From positions 124,001 to 188,000 of the forward strand of contig NZ_JADOET010000008.1 in the NCBI RefSeq assembly GCF_015645385.1: a stretch of DNA of 64,000 bases, written 5' to 3'. Below the pieces are notes generated by a model, which saw only the letters and a list, made by a program, of their open reading frames with translations, was not told the origin of the DNA and did not search any database. Position numbers and translations under genes: made by a program. This document shows positions 1 through 9,714 of the stretch, piece after piece. Source of the stretch: Winogradskyella marina (GTDB taxonomy: Bacteria > Bacteroidota > Bacteroidia > Flavobacteriales > Flavobacteriaceae). Position 1 is the stretch's first letter. Every line of letters begins with the position of its first letter.

Positions 1-840
1 TTTGCAATTACATCAGTAAGAATTGAAGGTGTAGATCACGAATTTTCTACGATCGCAGGTGTAGTTGAAGATGTTACTGAAATGATTTTGAACTTAAAGC
101 AAGTTAACTTTAAGCGTCAAATCGAAGAAGTTGATAACGAAACTGTTACCATTTCTATCTCAGGACAAAATCAAATTACAGCAGGTGATTTCCAGAAGTT
201 TATCTCAGGTTTCCAAGTATTAAATACAGATTTAGTGATCTGTAACTTAGATCCTAAAGTAAACATCAATATGGAATTGACGATTGAAAAAGGTAGAGGT
301 TATGTTCCAGCAGAAGAAAATAAGAAAGCTTCAGCAGCAGTAGGAACAATATTTACGGATTCTATTTTCACACCAATCCAAAATGTGAAATATGCAATTG
401 AAAACTTCCGTGTAGAACAAAAAACGGATTATGAAAAATTAGTTTTCGAAATTAGAACTGATGGCTCTATCAATCCAAAAGATGCTTTAACGGAAGCAGC
501 TAAAATATTAATTCACCACTTCATGTTATTCTCAGATGAGCGTATCACGTTAGAAGCTGATGAAATAGCACAAACAGAAACTTATGATGAAGAATCACTT
601 CACATGAGACAACTATTGAAAACTAAATTAGTTGATATGGATCTTTCTGTACGTGCACTTAACTGTTTAAAAGCTGCAGAAGTAGATACTTTAGGAGACT
701 TAGTATCATTCAACAAAAATGATTTAATGAAATTCAGAAACTTCGGTAAGAAGTCTTTAACTGAGCTAGAAGAATTAGTGAATGTTAAAGGTCTTAACTT
801 CGGTATGGATTTAAGTAAATATAAATTAGACAAAGATTAA
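1..840 (+). CDS. rpoA: DNA-directed RNA polymerase subunit alpha (5' end outside the window)
   Basis: Alpha subunit of RNA polymerase, which starts enzyme assembly and contacts UP elements and activators through its C-terminal domain. The reading frame is open from base 1, so the gene starts upstream; 279 residues are visible. The first part is the end of the N-terminal assembly domain. The last 70 or so residues form the helix-hairpin-helix C-terminal domain (motif [13 protein letters not shown], then [15 protein letters not shown]). An internal ATG at 82 is not the start, because conserved alpha sequence continues upstream of it. rplQ follows after 117 bases, the usual end of the ribosomal protein alpha operon. 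Confidence 0.97.
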   Translation, partial: FAITSVRIEGVDHEFSTIAGVVEDVTEMILNLKQVNFKRQIEEVDNETVTISISGQNQITAGDFQKFISGFQVLNTDLVICNLDPKVNINMELTIEKGRGYVPAEENKKASAAVGTIFTDSIFTPIQNVKYAIENFRVEQKTDYEKLVFEIRTDGSINPKDALTEAAKILIHHFMLFSDERITLEADEIAQTETYDEESLHMRQLLKTKLVDMDLSVRALNCLKAAEVDTLGDLVSFNKNDLMKFRNFGKKSLTELEELVNVKGLNFGMDLSKYKLDKD

Positions 841-849
841 ATGGTTTGT

Positions 850-871
850 GATTCCTGCGAAAGCGGGAATC
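850..871. repeat. Short palindromic dispersed-type repeat, GAAA-loop hairpin
   Basis: The sequence forms a 9-bp stem (850-858 with 863-871, one G-T pair) closed by a GAAA tetraloop. It has the form attcctgc-gaaa-gcgggaat, a repeat type I know from intergenic regions of many bacteria. It lies in the rpoA-rplQ spacer. It has no T tract, so it is unlikely to be a terminator. Confidence 0.6.
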
Positions 872-957
872 TCATTCTAATGATCATAATTAATTATTAA
901 TAATCATATTTTGCTCCTCAAAAAAGAGTTTGGTAGCAAGATGATAAAACAAATGTC

Positions 958-1434
958 ATGAGACACGGAAAAAAATTCAACCACTTAGGAAGACAAACAG
1001 CGCACAGAAAGTCAATGTTAGCAAATATGGCTTGTTCTTTAATAGAGCACAAGCGTATTAACACTACTGTTGCAAAAGCAAAAGCTTTAAAGCAGTTTGT
1101 TGAGCCAATGATTACAAAATCTAAAACAGACACTACTCATAATAGACGTCTTGTTATGTCAAAATTAAGACAAACAGGTGCTGTTGCAGAATTGTTTAGA
1201 GATGTAGCGCCAAAGATTGGAGATCGTCCAGGTGGATATACACGTATCATCAAATTAGGAAACAGATTAGGTGATAACGCTGATATGGCAATGATTGAGT
1301 TAGTTGATTACAACGAACTTTATTCAGCTGCTAAACCAGAGAAGAAAACACGTAGAAGTAGAAGAGGAGGAAGCAAAGCAAAAGCGGCGACACCTGCACC
1401 TACGGAAACTAAAACTTCTAACGAAGAAGAGTAA
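958..1434 (+). CDS. rplQ: 50S ribosomal protein L17
   Basis: Large-subunit ribosomal protein near the peptide exit tunnel. The N-terminus ([18 protein letters not shown]) is the highly conserved L17 start, which fixes the ATG. The core ends near residue 115. It is followed by a tail of about 40 residues rich in Lys, Arg, Ala, Thr and Glu, making 158 residues against about 127 in E. coli. Such basic tails are common in Bacteroidota L17. It sits directly after rpoA and is followed by a strong hairpin terminator, so it ends the alpha operon. Confidence 0.97.
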   Translation: MRHGKKFNHLGRQTAHRKSMLANMACSLIEHKRINTTVAKAKALKQFVEPMITKSKTDTTHNRRLVMSKLRQTGAVAELFRDVAPKIGDRPGGYTRIIKLGNRLGDNADMAMIELVDYNELYSAAKPEKKTRRSRRGGSKAKAATPAPTETKTSNEEE

Positions 1435-1548
1435 AAATGCTAGTAAAAAAACGAATGAAATTTGAAATCAAAACTGATCAAAATTTGAAATCGTTTTTTG
1501 CATTTCACAAATCGCGATTAGCGCGTATTAATAAGCATTGATAAATAT

Positions 1549-1584
1549 AAAGGATAGACTGTTTCAGTTTATCCTTTTTTTTTT
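1549..1584 (+). terminator. Intrinsic terminator after rplQ
   Basis: A 13-bp stem (1549-1561 with 1565-1577, one G-T pair) with a 3-base loop runs straight into a T tract to 1584. An earlier weaker pairing (1446-1454 with 1491-1499) with its own T run may act as a first stop. Confidence 0.85.
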
Positions 1585-1624
1585 GGATTTTTGCAAAAAT
1601 TAAAAATTAATTTTACTTGGTTGT

Positions 1625-1657
1625 ATTGTCCCCTTGAAGGGACTTTAGGGGTGTTTT
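1625..1657. repeat. Dispersed repeat, GTCCCC family, copy 1
   Basis: About 32 bases (attgtccccttga, then agggactttaggggtg and TTTT) that recur almost unchanged at 4319-4351. The first half can fold as gtcccc-ttga-ggggac, with one mismatch in this copy. It lies about 50 bases upstream of carA. Confidence 0.75.
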
Positions 1658-1710
1658 AAAATGTATTTAAAATTATTTCTTCCAACTAATGTGACTCAAT
1701 AACATAACCA

Positions 1711-2814
1711 ATGAAATACAAACAAAGAAAAAAAGCCCTTATTCTTTTAGCTGACGGTACAATTTTTCATGGTAAATCCATAGGAAAAGAAGGTTCTGCT
1801 TTTGGCGAAGTCTGTTTTAATACTGGTACAACAGGTTATCAGGAAATATTCACAGACCCTTCGTATTACGGTCAACTTATGGTAACCACCAATGCCCATA
1901 TTGGAAATTACGGAACAAAAGCAGATGAAGTTGAGTCTGATGATGTAAAAATAGCGGGATTAATTTGTAAAAATTTTAGCTTTAATTATTCAAGACCAGC
2001 GGCAGATGCGTCTTTAGAAGATTTCTTTGAAAAGCATAATACCCTAGCCATCGCAGACGTAGATACAAGAGCATTGGTAAGCTATATTAGAGATAATGGA
2101 GCCATGAATGCTGTAATTACTACTGAGGTCGATAATATTGATGCGCTTAAAGCACAATTGGCAGAATTCCCTTCAATGAAAGGTTTAGAATTAGCCTCTA
2201 AAGTATCTACTAAAGAACCTTATTTTGTTGGTGATGAAAACGCAACCTATAAAATTGCGGCCTTAGATATCGGTATCAAAAAGAATATTCTCAGAAACCT
2301 AGCAAAGCGCGATGCTTACATAAAAGTATTTCCATACAATGCAACATTTGAAGACTTAGAAGGATTTAATCCAGATGGCTATTTCTTATCTAACGGACCT
2401 GGTGATCCAGAACCTTTAGAAGAGGCTATTACTCTGGCGAAAGACATTATAGCAAATAACAAACCGTTATTCGGAATTTGTTTAGGACATCAGGTGATTG
2501 CTTTGGCAAACGGAATTTCAACATATAAAATGCATAATGGTCACAGAGGAATTAATCATCCTGTAAAAAATTTAGTCACAGGTAAAGGGGAAATTACATC
2601 CCAAAACCATGGGTTTGCAATTAATAGAGAAGAAACGGAAGCCAATGCAAATGTAGAAATTACACATGTGCATTTAAACGATAATACAGTTGCAGGTATC
2701 AAACTAAAAGACAAAAATTGTTTTTCAGTACAGTATCATCCAGAGGCAAGTCCTGGTCCAAATGATTCACTCTATCTGTTTGACCAATTTATAGAGAATA
2801 TTAAAAATAAATAA
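1711..2814 (+). CDS. carA: Carbamoyl-phosphate synthase small (glutaminase) subunit
   Basis: Hydrolyses glutamine and feeds ammonia to the large subunit CarB for carbamoyl phosphate, used in pyrimidine and arginine synthesis. Of 367 residues, the N-terminal half is the CarA domain (FNTGTTGYQEIFTDPSY) and the C-terminal half is a class I glutamine amidotransferase. The catalytic triad is visible: Cys257 in GICLGHQ, with His343 and Glu345 in QYHPEASPGP. Length is normal. carB is not adjacent, since eno follows after a terminator, so the two subunits are encoded apart here. Confidence 0.96.
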   Translation: MKYKQRKKALILLADGTIFHGKSIGKEGSAFGEVCFNTGTTGYQEIFTDPSYYGQLMVTTNAHIGNYGTKADEVESDDVKIAGLICKNFSFNYSRPAADASLEDFFEKHNTLAIADVDTRALVSYIRDNGAMNAVITTEVDNIDALKAQLAEFPSMKGLELASKVSTKEPYFVGDENATYKIAALDIGIKKNILRNLAKRDAYIKVFPYNATFEDLEGFNPDGYFLSNGPGDPEPLEEAITLAKDIIANNKPLFGICLGHQVIALANGISTYKMHNGHRGINHPVKNLVTGKGEITSQNHGFAINREETEANANVEITHVHLNDNTVAGIKLKDKNCFSVQYHPEASPGPNDSLYLFDQFIENIKNK

Positions 2815-2819
2815 TACCA

Positions 2820-2858
2820 AAAACGCAATAAAACACCATTTTTATTGCGTTTTTTTTG
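2820..2858 (+). terminator. Intrinsic terminator after carA
   Basis: Perfect 11-bp stem acgcaataaaa (2823-2833) with ttttattgcgt (2840-2850), 6-base loop, followed by an 8-base T run. The A run before it could allow weak function on the other strand. Confidence 0.9.
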
Positions 2859-2928
2859 TTTCGAAAACATTATAGTAAATAGTATTCATAATTATGATTT
2901 TTGTTCTGTTTTAAGCTATAGATTTTCG

Positions 2929-2936
2929 TAAATTTG
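2929..2936 (+). promoter_or_regulatory. Candidate -7 element (TAAATTTG) for eno
   Basis: Matches the Bacteroidota -7 consensus TAnnTTTG. It lies 76 bases before the eno ATG, so the dispersed palindrome at 2951-2981 would fall in the 5' leader. No clear TTG sits at the ideal upstream spacing. Confidence 0.4.
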
Positions 2937-2937
2937 A

Positions 2938-4308
<1,371 letters not shown>

Positions 4309-4318
4309 GTTTTTTGGG

Positions 4319-4351
4319 ATTGTCCCCTTGAGGGGACTTTAGGGGTGTTTT
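4319..4351. repeat. Dispersed repeat, GTCCCC family, copy 2
   Basis: Nearly identical to 1625-1657, with one changed base in about 32. In this copy the gtcccc-ttga-ggggac hairpin pairs perfectly. It starts 11 bases after the eno stop codon. Confidence 0.75.
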
Positions 4352-4390
4352 GTGAATGTTGAATGTATAAAAAGATATATAATCAGAACA

Positions 4391-4424
4391 GACCCATCAC
4401 ATTGAACGCAGTCGAAATGTCTTA
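4391..4424. repeat. Dispersed repeat related to TGTCACACTGAGCGCAGTCG
   Basis: Core cacattgaacgcagtcgaaatgt with acatt/aatgt inverted ends. It resembles the elements at 23243-23270 and 62876-62903 and a repeat type I recognise from other Bacteroidota genomes. It sits just before the eno terminator. Confidence 0.55.
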
Positions 4425-4431
4425 ATTATAC

Positions 4432-4469
4432 AAAACCATCTAAAGGATTACACTTTAGATGGTTTTTTT
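4432..4469 (+). terminator. Intrinsic terminator after eno
   Basis: Perfect 12-bp stem aaaccatctaaa (4433-4444) with tttagatggttt (4454-4465), 9-base loop, then a T run. Confidence 0.88.
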
Positions 4470-4614
4470 ATTTTTCTACTATCTGGATGAAATGTTTCAT
4501 GAATAAATTAGAACTCGTAGTAAATGTTAAAACCGTTATAAATCTCCTTTCGAAATCGTTTGATATTTCGTAAATTTACAGTCCTTATAATTTATTAAAA
4601 TCCGAGAAGAAAAT

Positions 4615-5901
4615 ATGTCAGATAAAGCTACATTAGAAATTAATGGTAAAAAATACGATTTCCCTGTAACTATTGGTACAGAAAACGAAGTTGCTATTGA
4701 TGTTAAAAGTTTAAGAAGTGCAACAGGTGGAGTCATTACTATAGATCCAGGTTATAAAAACACAGGAAGTTGTGAAAGTGCAATTACATTTCTAGATGGC
4801 GAAAAAGGTATATTAAGATATAGAGGTTATGCTATTGAAGAATTAGCAGAGAAAGCTGATTTCTTAGAAGTTGTGTACTTATTAATATTTGGAGAATTAC
4901 CAACACAAGAGCAACTCAATCAGTTTGATAAGGATATTAAAGAGCATTCGGTTGTAGATGATGATATTAAAAAGATTTTAGATGCGTTTCCAAAGTCTGC
5001 ACACCCAATGGGAGTGTTATCGTCATTAACAAGTGCACTTACTGCGTTTTACCCTTCTACAGTAGATGTTAGCTCAGAAGAGGAAATGTACAAAGCTATT
5101 GTTAGAATTTTAGCTAAATTCCCTGTACTAGTTGCATGGACATTACGTAAAAAGAATGGGTTGCCATTAGATTACGGAGATAATAAGTTAGGTTACGTAG
5201 AGAACTTATTAAAGATGATGTTTAAAAGCCCAAGTGGTGATTACGAACAAAATCCAATTTTAGTAAATGCGTTGGATAAACTTTTAATTCTACATGCAGA
5301 TCATGAGCAAAACTGTTCTACATCTACAGTAAGAATTACAGGTTCGTCGCATGCCGGTTTATTTGTATCGTTGGCATCTGGTATTTCAGCGCTTTGGGGA
5401 CCACTACATGGTGGTGCTAACCAAGCCGTTTTAGAAATGCTTGAAGCAATAAAAGCAGATGGTGGAGACACAAAAAAATATATGGCAAAAGCTAAGGATA
5501 AAAATGATCCTTTCCGTTTAATGGGCTTTGGTCACAGAGTATATAAAAACTTCGATCCAAGAGCATTGATTATTAAGAAAGCTGCTGACGAAGTATTAGC
5601 AGACTTGGGAATCGATGACCCTATTTTAGATATCGCTAAAGGTTTAGCAAAAGAAGCTTTAGAAGATCCTTATTTTGTAGATAGAAAATTATATCCTAAT
5701 GTAGATTTCTATTCTGGTATTATTTATAGAGCAATGGGAATTCCGGTAGAAATGTTTACTGTAATGTTCGCCATGGGTCGTTTACCAGGTTGGATTGCAC
5801 AATGGAAAGAAATGCGTATGCGTAACGAGCCAATTGGTCGTCCAAGACAATTGTATATAGGTGAAACGCACAGAGATTTTAAACCTATTGACAAAAGATA
5901 A
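4615..5901 (+). CDS. gltA: Citrate synthase
   Basis: Condenses oxaloacetate and acetyl-CoA to citrate, the entry step of the TCA cycle. The 428-residue length and the N-terminal beta region (MSDKATLEINGKKYDFPV) fit the bacterial hexameric, NADH-sensitive type. Active-site segments are visible: a His in GPLHGGANQAV, a His in GFGHRVYKNFDPRA and an Asp in PNVDFYSGIIYRAMG. It stands alone between the eno and gltA terminators. Confidence 0.97.
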   Translation: MSDKATLEINGKKYDFPVTIGTENEVAIDVKSLRSATGGVITIDPGYKNTGSCESAITFLDGEKGILRYRGYAIEELAEKADFLEVVYLLIFGELPTQEQLNQFDKDIKEHSVVDDDIKKILDAFPKSAHPMGVLSSLTSALTAFYPSTVDVSSEEEMYKAIVRILAKFPVLVAWTLRKKNGLPLDYGDNKLGYVENLLKMMFKSPSGDYEQNPILVNALDKLLILHADHEQNCSTSTVRITGSSHAGLFVSLASGISALWGPLHGGANQAVLEMLEAIKADGGDTKKYMAKAKDKNDPFRLMGFGHRVYKNFDPRALIIKKAADEVLADLGIDDPILDIAKGLAKEALEDPYFVDRKLYPNVDFYSGIIYRAMGIPVEMFTVMFAMGRLPGWIAQWKEMRMRNEPIGRPRQLYIGETHRDFKPIDKR

Positions 5902-5919
5902 CACTTTAAATTAAAGAAT

Positions 5920-5958
5920 AAAAGCTTCATAGGTATTATGGAGCTTTTTCTGTTTTTA
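5920..5958 (+). terminator. Intrinsic terminator after gltA
   Basis: Stem aaaagcttcat (5920-5930) with atggagctttt (5938-5948), 11 bp with one G-T pair and a 7-base loop, then a T-rich tail. Confidence 0.8.
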
Positions 5959-6039
5959 TACATTCGAATTAACTGTAATAACCATGTTATGACAACCAAG
6001 ATTATAAGACATGGTTATTAAATGACTAAACTGTAATTT

Positions 6040-6951
6040 ATGAAACTCAACATACAAAACGAAACTTCACGTCTTAAAACTGTGGTATTAGGTACAGCAG
6101 AAAGTGTTGGCCCAGTGCCGTCTATAGACGAGGCTTACGATCCTAAATCTATTCAGCATATAAAAGCAGGTACGTATCCTGTAGAAAGTGATATGCAAAA
6201 GGAAATGGATGCGGTCGCAAAGGTTTTTGAAAAATACGATGTTACGGTTTATAGACCCAAAGTGATCACTGATTATAACCAAATATTCTCAAGAGATATC
6301 GCTTTTGTTATTGAAGACAAATTTATAAAAGCCAACATTTTACCAGATCGCGAACGTGAGTATGAAGCTATACAACATGTAATTGAAAAAATAAACGAGG
6401 AGAACATTATTATACTTCCAGAAGAATGTCATGTCGAAGGTGGTGATGTGATGCCGTGGAACGATTTTATTTTTATTGGGACGTATTCTGGTGAGGATTA
6501 TGCAGATTATATAACAGCACGAACCAATACAGGTGCCGTAATCGCCATTCAGGAATTATTTCCACACAAAACTGTTAAGGCGTTTGAATTACGAAAATCC
6601 AATACAGACCCTAAAGAAAATGCATTGCATTTAGACTGTTGCTTTCAACCGATAGGAAAAGATAAAGCCATACTTCATAAAAATGGGTTTTTAATAGAAC
6701 GTGAATATAATTGGATATTGAATTTCTTTGGAAAGGAGAATGTATTCGAAATTACGAAAGAAGAAATGTATCATATGAATAGTAATATCTTTTCAATTTC
6801 TGAAGATGTAATTATTTCTGAAAAAAACTTTACAAGACTGAATACGTGGCTGAGAGAAAATGGCTTTACAGTAGAAGAAGTATCTTATACTGAAATTGCG
6901 AAACAAGAAGGCTTATTGCGTTGTTCTACGATGCCGTTGGTGAGAGATTAG
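6040..6951 (+). CDS. Guanidino-group-modifying enzyme, DDAH/amidinotransferase family
   Basis: Member of the pentein superfamily that attacks guanidino or ureido groups (dimethylarginine hydrolases, arginine deiminases, amidinotransferases). The catalytic set is visible in 303 residues: Asp86 in FSRDIAF, EGGD at 133-136, His197 in LHLDCCF and the nucleophile Cys295 in GLLRCSTMPL. There is no signal peptide, so it is cytosolic. The exact substrate cannot be read from sequence; methylarginine or citrulline-like compounds are possible. It follows gltA but is separated by a terminator, so it probably has its own promoter. A second, divergent pentein lies at 17952. Confidence 0.85.
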   Translation: MKLNIQNETSRLKTVVLGTAESVGPVPSIDEAYDPKSIQHIKAGTYPVESDMQKEMDAVAKVFEKYDVTVYRPKVITDYNQIFSRDIAFVIEDKFIKANILPDREREYEAIQHVIEKINEENIIILPEECHVEGGDVMPWNDFIFIGTYSGEDYADYITARTNTGAVIAIQELFPHKTVKAFELRKSNTDPKENALHLDCCFQPIGKDKAILHKNGFLIEREYNWILNFFGKENVFEITKEEMYHMNSNIFSISEDVIISEKNFTRLNTWLRENGFTVEEVSYTEIAKQEGLLRCSTMPLVRD

Positions 6952-7251
6952 AGGTGAGAGAAAATAGAAATAAGAACCAAGATAAAAAATATTGGAGAAA
7001 AGACTTTATTAAGCTACAATTGAATGTTTTTAGTGAAAATAATTAGTACGATTTCTTTGAGTTTTTTTAAATTACAAAAATTGAGGATGACGGACAGTTC
7101 CTATTAAGTCCTTGTTATTAGTTCTAACAAAGCGGTCTTGATTCTTTTTAAAAAGGGAATGATTATAAATGGAAAATAAGTTACTTGTCAGTTAGTGACA
7201 AGTAATACTTTGTTCTTGGTTCTAAAAGCGAAGCAGTCTTTAGTCTCTTTT
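6952..7251. other. Gene-free stretch with degenerate repeats
   Basis: No gene seen. Two related degenerate strings occur at about 7128-7151 (gttctaacaaagcggtcttg) and 7216-7250 (ggttctaaaagcgaagcagt). The start of the stretch (aagaaccaaga at about 6971) is the inverted form of tcttggttct near 7213. A perfect hairpin lies at 7181-7205. Confidence 0.5.
7181..7205. repeat. Perfect 10-bp inverted repeat
   Basis: ttacttgtca (7181-7190), gttag loop, tgacaagtaa (7196-7205). It lacks a long T run on either strand. It lies about 47 bases past the end of the minus-strand phospholipid group, so it might mark that 3' end, or it might be a protein-binding site. Confidence 0.55.
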
Positions 7252-7518
7252 TTATTTCCGATACAAAAAGTAGTTGTTAACCAGATTTATATACTCTTGT
7301 TTGGCTTCGTCTCGTGTAATATTTTTTACTTGAAACAAAGCATTTGCTTTAAATGCATTAATAATTGGTTTTCTACTGCTTGGTCTATCGTAGTTATTAG
7401 TTGCTTTTTTAAAAAAAGCATATAGCCGCAATAAGAAGTCAGCAGGAAATGGTTCAGTATGGTCGTTTACACGATCTACAGCATCTCTAAATTCTATGTC
7501 TAACTCTTTGGATGTCAT
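7252..7518 (-). CDS. Acyl-CoA-binding protein
   Basis: Small cytosolic carrier of long-chain acyl-CoA esters. The 88 residues fit the four-helix ACBP fold: FRDAVDRVNDH at the N-terminus, LRLYAFFKKATNN (family YALYKQAT motif) in helix 2, and DEAKQEYINLVNNY at the C-terminus. The start codon overlaps the end of psd by four bases, so the two are translationally coupled. ACBPs are mostly eukaryotic but occur in a subset of bacteria, including Flavobacteriia. Its place after cdsA and psd suggests a role in supplying acyl groups to phospholipid synthesis. Confidence 0.85.
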   Translation of the reverse strand: MTSKELDIEFRDAVDRVNDHTEPFPADFLLRLYAFFKKATNNYDRPSSRKPIINAFKANALFQVKNITRDEAKQEYINLVNNYFLYRK

Positions 7519-8168
7519 TTTATTTCAGCAATAATGCTTTCACCACCACGAACTTTTTGGTTAAGTTCTACTTTAATATCAGCGTCCAAAGGTAAGAATA
7601 AATCAACACGTGAGCCAAATTTAATAAATCCAGAATCCGTTCCTTGATCTACATGACCATCAACTTTAGCATAGTTAACAATACGTTTAGCTAATGCACC
7701 AGCAATTTGTCTGTACAATACTTTGCCAAAATTTTCATTCTCAACGACTACTGTAGTACGCTCATTTTCCTCACTTGCTTTTGGATGCCAAGCGACTAAA
7801 AACTTTCCAGGATGATACTTGCTAAATGTAACTTTTCCTGAAATTGGATAACGCGTTACATGCACATTAATAGGAGACATAAATACAGAAACCTGAATTC
7901 TTTTGTCTTTAAAAACTTCGTTTTCTTGAACCTCTTCAATAACCACAACCTTGCCATCAACAGGAGATAAAGCCTGCATACTATTACTATGGGTATTACG
8001 TTTAGGGTTTCTAAAAAATTGTAAAATTAGAATAAAGAATACTAAAATGGCTATCATTAACCCTTTTCGCAACCATTCATTAAGAATAAATTCATCAATT
8101 AAAAAAAACGTGCCTACGACAAAAACGAGGGTAATGAATATAATTTTATGTCCTTCTTTATGAAACAT
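7515..8168 (-). CDS. psd: Phosphatidylserine decarboxylase family protein
   Basis: Makes phosphatidylethanolamine from phosphatidylserine at the inner membrane. The protein (217 residues) has two N-terminal membrane segments (about 10-45) and the conserved SPVDGKVV and VFMSPINVHVTRYP segments. It is the short archaeal-type form that cleaves itself at a Gly-Ser bond; the candidate site is Gly-Ser in FIKFGSRVDLFLP near residue 180. It lies 12 bases after cdsA and overlaps the ACBP start. Confidence 0.93.
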   Translation of the reverse strand: MFHKEGHKIIFITLVFVVGTFFLIDEFILNEWLRKGLMIAILVFFILILQFFRNPKRNTHSNSMQALSPVDGKVVVIEEVQENEVFKDKRIQVSVFMSPINVHVTRYPISGKVTFSKYHPGKFLVAWHPKASEENERTTVVVENENFGKVLYRQIAGALAKRIVNYAKVDGHVDQGTDSGFIKFGSRVDLFLPLDADIKVELNQKVRGGESIIAEIK

Positions 8169-8180
8169 AGCTTAATTTTC

Positions 8181-8996
8181 TTAAAAGTGTATAATTCTTA
8201 AAAATAAATATATAAATGGTGCTGCAAAGATAATACTATCTAAGCGATCTAAAAGTCCACCGTGTCCTGGCATTATAGATCCACTATCTTTAACTTTTGC
8301 TTGACGCTTAAATTTAGATTCTATTAAGTCCCCAAAGGTACCAAAAACACTAATAATAATGGCTAAAATTAACCAAGGTGTAAAGTAAAGTGTTTCAGTA
8401 TATAAGGCTATAAAATAACTCGATACACATGCAAAAAATAAACCACCAAGGAAACCTTCAACCGTTTTCTTTGGAGATATACTTGGAAATAACTTTTGTT
8501 TTCCAAAATTCTTTCCAACCATATAGGCTGCACTGTCATTAACCCAAATAAGTATAAATGAACCTAATAACAACAGTGGTGTGAATGCATTATCGTAATT
8601 AGAAACTAGCAATATAAATACAAAACCACTCGTCAAATAAAATGCGGTAACGATGTATCGTTTAGATTCAAAAAGAGGAATCCGTTTTGATGTAAATAGA
8701 TCTTTAATTAAAATGAGATTGACAAAAATAGTAATGACTAACAAAATTTGAATAGCTTCATCACCAATTTGGTTTATGGATTTCTGCGCGCATAAATACC
8801 AAAACGCTATATATAAAATAAGAAAAATAAGATATTGTACATAAGACTTTAGCTTTATGAGTCGGCTAAATTCTGTTAAGCAAATAATTCCAAATATTCC
8901 AATTAAAATAGCTAATGCCACTTCAGAGAAAAGTGAACCTATAAGGAGTAATACATAGACTACACCAGAAATGGCTCTAATGGATAATTCTTTCAT
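8181..8996 (-). CDS. cdsA: Phosphatidate cytidylyltransferase (CDP-diglyceride synthase)
   Basis: Activates phosphatidic acid with CTP to CDP-diacylglycerol, the precursor of all glycerophospholipids. The 271-residue protein is strongly hydrophobic, with about eight membrane segments. The C-terminal family signature is visible (KVKDSGSIMPGHGGLLDRLD). The start ATG shares its last base with the LUD stop codon, pointing to one transcript with the LUD gene upstream and psd downstream. Confidence 0.95.
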   Translation of the reverse strand: MKELSIRAISGVVYVLLLIGSLFSEVALAILIGIFGIICLTEFSRLIKLKSYVQYLIFLILYIAFWYLCAQKSINQIGDEAIQILLVITIFVNLILIKDLFTSKRIPLFESKRYIVTAFYLTSGFVFILLVSNYDNAFTPLLLLGSFILIWVNDSAAYMVGKNFGKQKLFPSISPKKTVEGFLGGLFFACVSSYFIALYTETLYFTPWLILAIIISVFGTFGDLIESKFKRQAKVKDSGSIMPGHGGLLDRLDSIIFAAPFIYLFLRIIHF

Positions 8997-9604
8997 TATA
9001 AGTCTTCTAGTAAAAGTAGGTATAGATTTTTAGAACTACTTCCGTAAGTTAGAAAGTCTTTGTCCTCTGCTGTTTTAAAATTCTTTATTGTGGTAATGTT
9101 TGTCGGTATTTTCTTTTTGCTTTTCGCTTTAATACCTTTTAAGCCTTCACCAATAGTTTCAACAAATTGGCTTGTCGTAGCATAAATTATAAAGTGATCT
9201 GGTAATTCTATTAATTTTTTTTCGGCAATTTGATTTGAAGAAATTAAAAGGGAACCATCATCAGAGATTAAATATTCACAGGTAGATAAAAAATAAGCAC
9301 TTTCAGAAAGTTTTGTAGTGCTATTTAGGTTGAAATCTTTGAATAAATCAGTTAAACGTTGATCAATTATAAAAACTTTGTCATCATGCCAATTGTTCTC
9401 ATCTAAGATTGCGTTAAAACTTTCCTTTACCTCTTCGAGGTTTTCACAATACAAAAATTTACCACCATTTCCTTTGAAGTTTATTGTAAAACGTTCATCT
9501 ACAGGTAGCTTTACTTCTGGCATGTATTTGCCACGCTCTTGATTAGGTATGTTTTCTTCAGTCTGCTCAGACTTTTTTCCGAAGAATTTACGAAATAAGC
9601 TCAT
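8996..9604 (-). CDS. LUD domain protein (LutC/YkgG-like)
   Basis: 202 residues with a LUD-type fold, as in the lactate-utilisation subunits LutB and LutC: STCEYLISDDGSLLISSNQ followed by LPDHFIIYATTSQFVETI. The first 35 residues are charged and look flexible. No LutA or LutB partner is nearby. The setting between ftsH and cdsA is one I associate with Flavobacteriaceae. The function is not known; a role in lactate oxidation is not supported by the neighbours. It is the first gene of the cdsA-psd-ACBP run. Confidence 0.75.
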   Translation of the reverse strand: MSLFRKFFGKKSEQTEENIPNQERGKYMPEVKLPVDERFTINFKGNGGKFLYCENLEEVKESFNAILDENNWHDDKVFIIDQRLTDLFKDFNLNSTTKLSESAYFLSTCEYLISDDGSLLISSNQIAEKKLIELPDHFIIYATTSQFVETIGEGLKGIKAKSKKKIPTNITTIKNFKTAEDKDFLTYGSSSKNLYLLLLEDL

Positions 9605-9649
9605 TCAATAATTGCTATTAATCCTTATATAGGTGTGTTTTCCAAATAT

Positions 9650-9690
9650 AAAAAAACTTAAATTAACATAGGATTAATTTAAGTTTTTTA
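9650..9690 (-). terminator. Intrinsic terminator after ftsH
   Basis: Perfect 15-bp stem (9651-9665 with 9675-9689), 9-base loop, with A/T runs on both arms, so the minus-strand transcript ends in a U run. It separates rsfS-ftsH from the LUD-cdsA-psd group. Confidence 0.85.
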
Positions 9691-9714
9691 TATGATTGTA
9701 ACTTGTGGATATTT

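Noticed and set aside
7195..7425. Plus-strand open frame of 76 codons opposite the acyl-CoA-binding protein gene
   Set aside because: It overlaps a recognised gene on the other strand, and its product is a run of hydrophobic and Cys/Phe residues typical of antisense reading in AT-rich DNA.
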